The notes beneath the pieces are model-generated. The model did no database searches. It was not told the DNA's origin and saw nothing but the letters and a program-made list of their open reading frames with translations. Positions 4,100-7,992 of a stretch of DNA of 7,992 nucleotides are shown piece by piece. The DNA comes from Sulfitobacter sp. (GTDB lineage Bacteria; Pseudomonadota; Alphaproteobacteria; Rhodobacterales; Rhodobacteraceae): assembly GCA_024636405.1 (NCBI GenBank), contig JAGXHC010000217.1:1-7992 (forward strand), in the 5' to 3' direction. How positions within the stretch are numbered: position 1 is the first letter of the stretch; the number at the start of each line of letters is the position of its first letter. The position numbers were made by a program, and so were the translations under genes.

Positions 4100-6895
4100 G
4101 TGCCGCACCCATTGTCTGTACATGAAAACGTTCCGAACCAAATAGCGCTGGCTTTGCAAGATCATCATGATCAGACGGCGTTGGTCGATCGTTTTACAAC
4201 GCTGACTTATGGTCAATTGGGCGACTTGATCAGGCGACTTCAGGCATTTATGCCAACCGCTGCGCCGGTTGCTGTGTTTGGAAAACCGTCCGTGATTTTT
4301 GGTGCAGCCGTGACAGCTTGCGTCGTCTCAGGACGCCCGTTTGTGCATCTTGATCCGGCGATGCCCGATGATGTGTTGGGCAATATCCTTGCCGAACTTG
4401 CAATTGATGTCGTCTTTGTCACCGATCAACCCCTGGCTGGCCAATTGCCCGCGGGCTGCACATGCGTTGATGTGAAACCCCTGCTGAAGGGATTGGCCGC
4501 AAAGCCACTCACCCCCGTCAATTCCGCGCAAGTCGCAGCCGATGATATTATCTATATCGTGGCGACCTCAGGGACGACGGGTAAGCCAAAGTGCATTCCC
4601 GTCGCGCAAATGTCAGCCTTCCTGTCTTATGCGTGGCGCGATGCCTATACGCCCTACGGACCCGGTGATCGTGTTGGGGTCTATATCTTTGCAATCTGGG
4701 AGATGTTCCGCCCGTTACGAAATGGGGCCACTGTCCACTTTGCGCAATTCAACGAATTGATGAACCCCAACGATTTGGTGCGCTTCTGGCAGCGTTCGGC
4801 TGTAAACGAGATGCTGTTCACGCCCTCTGCCTTGGAAAAGGCCCTAATGGCTTTGCCTGCGGGCCCTATCCCAGACCTGTCCTTGCGCCGGATCATTCTG
4901 AACGGCGAAGTTGTGAGCGACGATCTGATCGCGGCCGTGCGCCAGAAGTTGCAGGATGTCACACTTTGGAATCTGTATAGCATCTGCGAGACGCACGACA
5001 TTTGTATGACCGATGTGACCGCGCGCCAGCCTTGCAATGGCCCTGTGTCAGTGGGCGTTCCCATGCCACATCTTCGCGCCGTTGTTCTGGATGATAATGA
5101 TCAGGTTTGCCCCGTCGGACAGCCGGGATTGCTGCATTTTGAAGGGCCGGACATGCTGGGTCCGGGTTACATCAACCGCCCCGAGGACACTGCTCTGCGG
5201 TTTCGCAACCTAAAGGTCGCGGGGTGCGACCTCCGCCTTTATGATACTGGCGATCAGGGCTATATGGATGCAGAAGGCGCCGTTTTTGTCATCGGGCGGA
5301 TCGCTCATATGCTTAAACTTCGCGGCCAAAGTATTCAGACCCGCGAACTGACAGAATCCTTGCGCCGCTATATCGACTTTGGTCAGGCGGTGCCGTGGAT
5401 TAAAGACGTCGCGGGGCAAGGCAACGCGCTGGTAATCTACTACAATTGCGATGCCGATCAGGTGCGCAGGAACGCTGAACGTTGGGGACTAACCGGAGGA
5501 CAGACGCGCATCCCTGCCAGCCTGTCCAAGGCCATGCGCAAGGATTTGCCTGCCTATTGCGTCCCCAGCTATCTGGTACAGCTTGACGAGATCCCGATCA
5601 ACGCGGTGTCGGGAAAGTATGACTACAAACGCCTGCCGGACATCTTTTTGATGCAAGAAATTGAACCTGCCGACGCGGCCCCGCCGACGCTTGTTCACGG
5701 CGCGCAGGTCCTGTACTGCTCGGTCAGCGATCTGGATCAAAGCTTGTCGTTTCACGACCAAGGCGGCGATTCGCTTATGGCGGTGACCTTTCTGTTGGCA
5801 TTGGAAGAAAGCTATGGCTGCGCCGTCGACTTTGACTTTGCCTTGAACGTGCCGCTCGGACGCTTGCATGATCTTTTAACAGATGCGGGTCATCAACCGG
5901 CGGCACATGTAGCCTTCACGCAGCCCGGCATTTTGCTAACGGGCGCCACGGGCTTTTTGGGCAGTCGCGTGCTTGCTGCTGCGGCGCGTGCGTTGCAGGC
6001 CGATCAGGTGATCTATTGCGTGATCCGCGACAAGCGTCGTGCAGCGGCGGATCGTTTGCGCAGTGTCGCTGCGGCCCAAGGTGTTGACCCAGACAGGCTG
6101 GTGCTGATTTCGGCATCGATCGACGATGCCCGGTTTGGGCTTGATCTGCAAAGCTATGCGTCGCTGGCCGCTTGTGTTACGTCCGTAATCCATTGCGCCG
6201 CGATCGTGAACCTTGCCGTTGACCACGACCACTCCAAGATGTGGGCGCAGACCGGCATGACCAACATCTTGCAAATGTGCAAAGATGCTGGGGCGGATCT
6301 ACGGTTCTCGTCGTCTTCGGCGGTTTTTCCGGATATAGGTGGGGCGTTCGCCGAAGGACCTGCGACCGCGTTTGAAGGCTGTTCCGGCTATGGTGCCGCA
6401 AAAATTGAAGCCGAGGCGCAGATTATGGCGTCAGGCCTTACCGCAGCAATCGTGCGCCTGCCGTCGCTGTACGATCTGGCAGCCCCCAATGCCAAAGACA
6501 TCTATGAAATCATCCTAGCCGCCTGCAAGCGATCCAGGACAGTGCCCGAAGGGTTCACGTTCCGCATGGTTGACGTGCATGGTGTCGCGGAGTTCATGGT
6601 TGGCCTGACGCCGCAAGACGGGGCCAGTTTTTATAACTACGGCCCCGATGCATTGGTCAACCCAGATATGATCCCCGACGGGTTTAGTTTCTTGCCGCAA
6701 GATGCATGGCTATCTACAGCGCCACTGTCCGATGCTGAGCGCGCTTTGATCACCGCCGACAAGACGGTTTTGCGCGCGTCGTCGCGGTTTAAACACGCGG
6801 CAGCAAAAGCGGCTTGGCAGCAAATAACGGGAACCATTTTTGCCAATGCGACAGACCCCGAGGCGCTGATCGCGGCGCGGTTTACCAGTTCGTAG
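4100..6895 (+). CDS. free-standing NRPS-like adenylation-thiolation-reductase (A-T-R) protein
   Basis: A 931-residue, single-module enzyme expected to activate a carboxylic or amino acid with ATP, load it on a phosphopantetheine arm and release it reductively as an aldehyde with NAD(P)H. Adenylation domain, about 1-515: ATP loop TSGTTGKPK at 156-164, NLYSICETHD at 291-300 in the A5 position (E297), YDTGD at 381-385, GRIAHMLKLRGQ at 399-410, and SGKYDYKRL with the catalytic lysine K506. Carrier domain: GGDSL at 555-559 with attachment serine S558. Reductase domain, about 608-931: Rossmann motif TGATGFLG at 614-621, VIHCAAIVN at 696-704, and SGYGAAK with catalytic Y764 and K768. There is no condensation domain, so no peptide bond is made here. 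It is shorter than actinobacterial carboxylic acid reductases (about 1170 residues). The substrate cannot be read from sequence. The GTG start at 4100 lacks a spaced ribosome site; TTG at 4112 is an alternative. It needs a phosphopantetheinyl transferase, which is not in the window. Confidence 0.88.
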   Translation: MPHPLSVHENVPNQIALALQDHHDQTALVDRFTTLTYGQLGDLIRRLQAFMPTAAPVAVFGKPSVIFGAAVTACVVSGRPFVHLDPAMPDDVLGNILAELAIDVVFVTDQPLAGQLPAGCTCVDVKPLLKGLAAKPLTPVNSAQVAADDIIYIVATSGTTGKPKCIPVAQMSAFLSYAWRDAYTPYGPGDRVGVYIFAIWEMFRPLRNGATVHFAQFNELMNPNDLVRFWQRSAVNEMLFTPSALEKALMALPAGPIPDLSLRRIILNGEVVSDDLIAAVRQKLQDVTLWNLYSICETHDICMTDVTARQPCNGPVSVGVPMPHLRAVVLDDNDQVCPVGQPGLLHFEGPDMLGPGYINRPEDTALRFRNLKVAGCDLRLYDTGDQGYMDAEGAVFVIGRIAHMLKLRGQSIQTRELTESLRRYIDFGQAVPWIKDVAGQGNALVIYYNCDADQVRRNAERWGLTGGQTRIPASLSKAMRKDLPAYCVPSYLVQLDEIPINAVSGKYDYKRLPDIFLMQEIEPADAAPPTLVHGAQVLYCSVSDLDQSLSFHDQGGDSLMAVTFLLALEESYGCAVDFDFALNVPLGRLHDLLTDAGHQPAAHVAFTQPGILLTGATGFLGSRVLAAAARALQADQVIYCVIRDKRRAAADRLRSVAAAQGVDPDRLVLISASIDDARFGLDLQSYASLAACVTSVIHCAAIVNLAVDHDHSKMWAQTGMTNILQMCKDAGADLRFSSSSAVFPDIGGAFAEGPATAFEGCSGYGAAKIEAEAQIMASGLTAAIVRLPSLYDLAAPNAKDIYEIILAACKRSRTVPEGFTFRMVDVHGVAEFMVGLTPQDGASFYNYGPDALVNPDMIPDGFSFLPQDAWLSTAPLSDAERALITADKTVLRASSRFKHAAAKAAWQQITGTIFANATDPEALIAARFTSS

Positions 6896-7646
6896 CGGCG
6901 TTTACCTTGATGTCTTCCATCGTAATGGCCCGGCCTGCGTCACTTGCCAAAAACGCCACAAGATCGGCAATTTCTGAGGGTTGAACAAGCGCGCCCTGCG
7001 GATTTGAGGAGGCAAATTTTGCATGGATTTCGGCGCGTGGCAAACCTGTTTCAGCGGTTTCCGCGTCCACGAATGACTTTAGCATTTCAGTTTCGACCCA
7101 TGTCGGGCTGATGCTGACGCAGGTGATCCCGTGAGAGGCCCCCTCGAGGCTGACAACGCGCCCCAGCCCCAAAAGCCCCGCCTTTGACGTGCAATACGCT
7201 ACGTTATTCTCGAGCCCCTCGTGGGCGGCGGTAGAGGCCAGATTGATGATCCGCCCCCAGCCCTGCGCTTTCATCAAAGGCATTACAGCGCGGATCATTT
7301 TGAATGTGCCGGTCAGGTTGGTGTCGATGTGGGCCTGCCAAATGTCGTCACTGTGACCAATGACGGGGGATTCCTCGTAGACGCCAGCGGTATTCAGCAA
7401 GATGTCCACCGATCCGTGACGGTCCAAAACAAGATCGACAAAGGTGGCAACACTGTCGCTGTCGCGCACATCCAGCTTGGCTACCGTAACCTGCAGGCCC
7501 AGTTTGGCATGCAGGTCCGCCACCGCTTGTGGATCGTCCCCACGCCGCGCACCGATGCACACGGTTACGCCATCCGCGATCAACCGTTTGGCGCTGGCCA
7601 AACCCATCCCTGACAATCCGCCCGTGATAATCGCCACTTTTGCCAT
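6882..7646 (-). CDS. short-chain dehydrogenase/reductase (SDR), classical type
   Basis: A 254-residue cytosolic NAD(P)-dependent oxidoreductase. Classical SDR motifs are in order: TGGLSGMG cofactor loop at 8-15, LDVRD at 58-62, LLNTAG at 83-88, NLAS with catalytic S138, and YCTSK with Y151 and K155. The NNAG motif reads NTAG. Basic residues R34 and R35 after the second strand hint at NADP(H). The overall shape recalls 3-hydroxybutyrate dehydrogenase or 3-oxoacyl-ACP reductase relatives, but the tail ITMEDIKVNAATNW is not the usual GG-containing ending, so the substrate is unknown. The start at 7646 is the first residue of the cofactor strand (MAKVAIITGG); only a weak AGGCAG precedes it. Its last 14 bp overlap the end of the A-T-R gene on the opposite strand. 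It may reduce an aldehyde or ketone related to the A-T-R product; that is inference from proximity. Confidence 0.9.
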   Translation of the reverse strand: MAKVAIITGGLSGMGLASAKRLIADGVTVCIGARRGDDPQAVADLHAKLGLQVTVAKLDVRDSDSVATFVDLVLDRHGSVDILLNTAGVYEESPVIGHSDDIWQAHIDTNLTGTFKMIRAVMPLMKAQGWGRIINLASTAAHEGLENNVAYCTSKAGLLGLGRVVSLEGASHGITCVSISPTWVETEMLKSFVDAETAETGLPRAEIHAKFASSNPQGALVQPSEIADLVAFLASDAGRAITMEDIKVNAATNW

Positions 7647-7731
7647 GATCTGCCTGCCTTTTGTTTTCTGATAGTGGCGTTATGCATGGAGGGCGTCGGA
7701 ATATCCAATCTAAGTCTTTGGGAAGGCAAGT

Positions 7732-7800
7732 TTGGTCCGGCAAGCCAATCGGCTATCGTCATTGCAAGCTTTTGAAATCGCCAAGCCGACTTTCGCTGCA
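7732..7800 (+). pseudogene. possible truncated LysR-family regulator (N-terminal remnant)
   Basis: A TTG codon at 7732, five bases after GGGAAGG, opens a frame reading VRQANRLSSLQAFEIA and then KPTFAA. This resembles the first helix of LysR-type regulators (pattern RLxSLxAFEIAAR...FAAAA), with a few residues apparently lost near KPT. After 7800 the frame continues but no longer resembles the helix-turn-helix, and it ends at 7914. The position, divergent from the SDR gene with an 85-bp gap, is the classic place for a LysR regulator of that gene. With only about 23 residues to judge, this could be chance similarity. Confidence 0.35.
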
Positions 7801-7992
7801 ATACTGACAATCATTAGAATGGGCTCTTGCACCGGTCATTCGCCGCGCAGAGCACGAACGGCCGCTTTAGGACGCAACGAACGCAATCCAGTTGAACGGC
7901 TTGCGCAAGCCTGATGGTTTTGGCTGACACCGGGTGTCGGTCTTTCCAACCCAAGGGCGGTGGAGCGGATGCAAAGCAGCACATGTGGGAAC
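7801..7992. other. intergenic tail with two palindromes, no recognisable gene
   Basis: No convincing gene lies between the LysR-like fragment and the window edge. Two symmetric elements stand 14 bp apart: GGCTTGCGCAAGCC, a perfect 14-bp palindrome at 7898-7911, and GACACCgGGTGTC, a 6-bp inverted repeat around one base at 7926-7938. Neither is followed by a T-run, so a standard intrinsic terminator is not supported. The stretch around 7840-7875 has the look of dispersed non-coding filler common in Rhodobacteraceae intergenic regions, but that is an impression only. Confidence 0.35.

Noticed and set aside
4328..6274. Several minus-strand open frames of 60-130 codons under the A-T-R gene
   Set aside because: All are shadows of the intact 931-residue protein and lack ribosome sites or domain-like sequence.
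1..7992. CRISPR array, tRNA, rRNA or riboswitch
   Set aside because: No regularly spaced repeats, cloverleaf-like segments or conserved RNA motifs were seen on either strand.

Overview
The window looks like a chromosomal accessory segment from a marine alphaproteobacterium, most likely a Rhodobacteraceae/Roseobacter-type organism. This rests on the moderate-to-high GC content, the protein flavour of the HicAB, RarD and SDR genes, and the dense mix of insertion sequence, toxin-antitoxin and gene relics. The placement is an inference from sequence style; no rRNA or other marker gene is present.

Layout, left to right. Positions 1-471 hold what may be the 3' end of an unidentified gene (stop at 161), followed by decayed sequence. 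That decayed stretch includes one copy of a 63-bp repeat that reads like the C-terminus of a lost protein. A RarD-type EamA permease gene (472-1434, +) follows, then a second diverged copy of the same relic (1456-1518). On the minus strand lies a complete hicA-hicB type II toxin-antitoxin operon (1523-2112). Its promoter region is unusually compact: an 18-bp palindrome overlaps the -10 box and touches the hicA start codon, which suggests autorepression and a leaderless transcript.

An intact IS1380-family insertion sequence occupies 2211-3965, with 15-bp imperfect terminal inverted repeats and a perfect 5-bp ATTAA target duplication. It has split the intergenic region between the minus-strand hicAB operon and the plus-strand gene that follows. 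Removing it restores a divergent intergenic region of about 227 bp.

The most distinctive gene is at 4100-6895 (+): a free-standing, 931-residue adenylation-thiolation-reductase (A-T-R) protein. It resembles carboxylic acid reductases and alpha-aminoadipate reductases, has no condensation domain, and should turn an unknown carboxylic or amino acid into an aldehyde. It overlaps tail to tail by 14 bp with a short-chain dehydrogenase/reductase (6882-7646, -) that could act on the resulting aldehyde or a related compound, although the two genes are not co-transcribed. To the right, a short TTG-initiated reading frame resembling the first turn of a LysR regulator (7732-7800, +) is cut off. The remaining bases hold two near-adjacent palindromes and no recognisable gene.

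Overall this reads as an accessory locus: a small reductive tailoring unit (A-T-R plus SDR, once perhaps under a LysR regulator) beside a toxin-antitoxin system, disturbed by an IS insertion and surrounded by gene debris.
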